From Synergistaceae bacterium (GTDB lineage: Bacteria > Synergistota > Synergistia > Synergistales > Synergistaceae), in NCBI GenBank assembly GCA_031274465.1, contig JAISQC010000012.1:1-5400 (forward strand): DNA of 5,400 nucleotides. Reading direction: 5' to 3'. This document shows positions 5,078 through 5,400 of this stretch, one piece after another. The notes under the pieces are model-generated. The model was given only the letters and a program-made list of their open reading frames with translations. It was not told the DNA's origin and made no database searches. Within the stretch, counting starts at the first letter, position 1. Every line of letters begins with the position of its first letter. A program made the translations under genes and the position numbers.

Positions 5078-5400
5078 AGAGAGAAAGCGCGGATAATGGA
5101 CGCTCAGGCGATGAAAAGGGCAACGCAGCGCATCGCGCACGAGATCATCGAGAAGAACAAGGGGACCGGCAACATCGTTCTGATAGGGATACAGAGGCGG
5201 GGGGTCCCGATAGCCGAATCTCTGGCGGCCAACATCGAAAAGGCCGAACACGCCACAATACCGACGGGCAGGCTCGACATCACGTTCTACCGCGACGACC
5301 TGTCGCTCCTCGCGGAACACCCGGTCATCAACGGAACCGACATCCCGTTCAGCATAACGGACAAAGACGTGATCCTCGTGGACGACGTGCTCTTCACGGG
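5075..5400 (+). CDS. pyrR: PyrR, pyrimidine operon attenuator protein / uracil phosphoribosyltransferase (5' part)
   Basis: The first 108 codons are present and the gene runs off the right edge; the family is usually about 180 residues. PyrR senses UMP (opposed by PRPP), binds the pyr leader RNA and causes early termination. Many members also make UMP from uracil and PRPP. The similarity to Bacillus PyrR is unmistakable: KARIMDAQAMKRATQRIAHEIIEKNKG (4-30), GIQRRGVPIAESLA (38-51) with the RRG pyrophosphate loop, the family signature GRLDITFYRDDL (65-76), DIPFSITDK (89-97), and the start of the PRPP-binding motif VILVDDVLFTG (99 onward). It is preceded by its own binding hairpin, antiterminator and terminator, so it should control itself. 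It is probably followed outside the window by pyrB or other pyrimidine genes. No start-proximal defect is seen. Confidence 0.96.
   Translation, partial: MREKARIMDAQAMKRATQRIAHEIIEKNKGTGNIVLIGIQRRGVPIAESLAANIEKAEHATIPTGRLDITFYRDDLSLLAEHPVINGTDIPFSITDKDVILVDDVLFT

Noticed and set aside
1..5400. tRNA, rRNA or CRISPR arrays
   Set aside because: I saw no cloverleaf signature, rRNA-like conserved block or regularly spaced direct repeats.

Overview
The window is ordinary GC-rich chromosomal DNA whose genes face outward from a divergent spacer near 3166-3318. Exported proteins with Sec-type signals, a SYLF lipid-binding protein and a PyrR-controlled pyr leader suggest a diderm bacterium with Firmicutes-like pyrimidine control. 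Synergistota is my best guess and Negativicutes is an alternative; this is inferred from gene content and not proven.

Left half, minus strand: thpR (RNA 2',3'-cyclic phosphodiesterase, 3165-2599) is followed after 114 bp by its own well-formed promoter. That promoter serves a two-gene unit. The first gene is a membrane protein fused to a spermidine-synthase-like methyltransferase domain (2484-931). Six bases later comes a membrane-anchored protein with a C-terminal peptidoglycan-binding domain (924-232). Bases 1-231 contain no gene I can support, but they hold a dense set of palindromes that looks like a dispersed intergenic repeat and possibly the edge of an insertion sequence.

Right half, plus strand: a 91-residue single-pass membrane protein overlaps by ATGA with a 170-residue exported protein (3319-4103), neither recognisable. 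A strong ribosome binding site then leads into a secreted SYLF (YSC84-type) protein (4149-4877). These three may form an envelope-related transcription unit.

Right end: a compact pyrimidine operon leader (4894-5074). It contains a sigma70-type promoter, a canonical PyrR-binding hairpin, a competing antiterminator, an intrinsic terminator, and then pyrR itself starting at TTG 5075 and running off the window. When UMP is plentiful, UMP-loaded PyrR should bind the first hairpin, block the antiterminator and let the terminator stop transcription of its own operon. This is the clearest regulatory system in the window. It follows a known paradigm, and I see no convincing evidence of an entirely new system.
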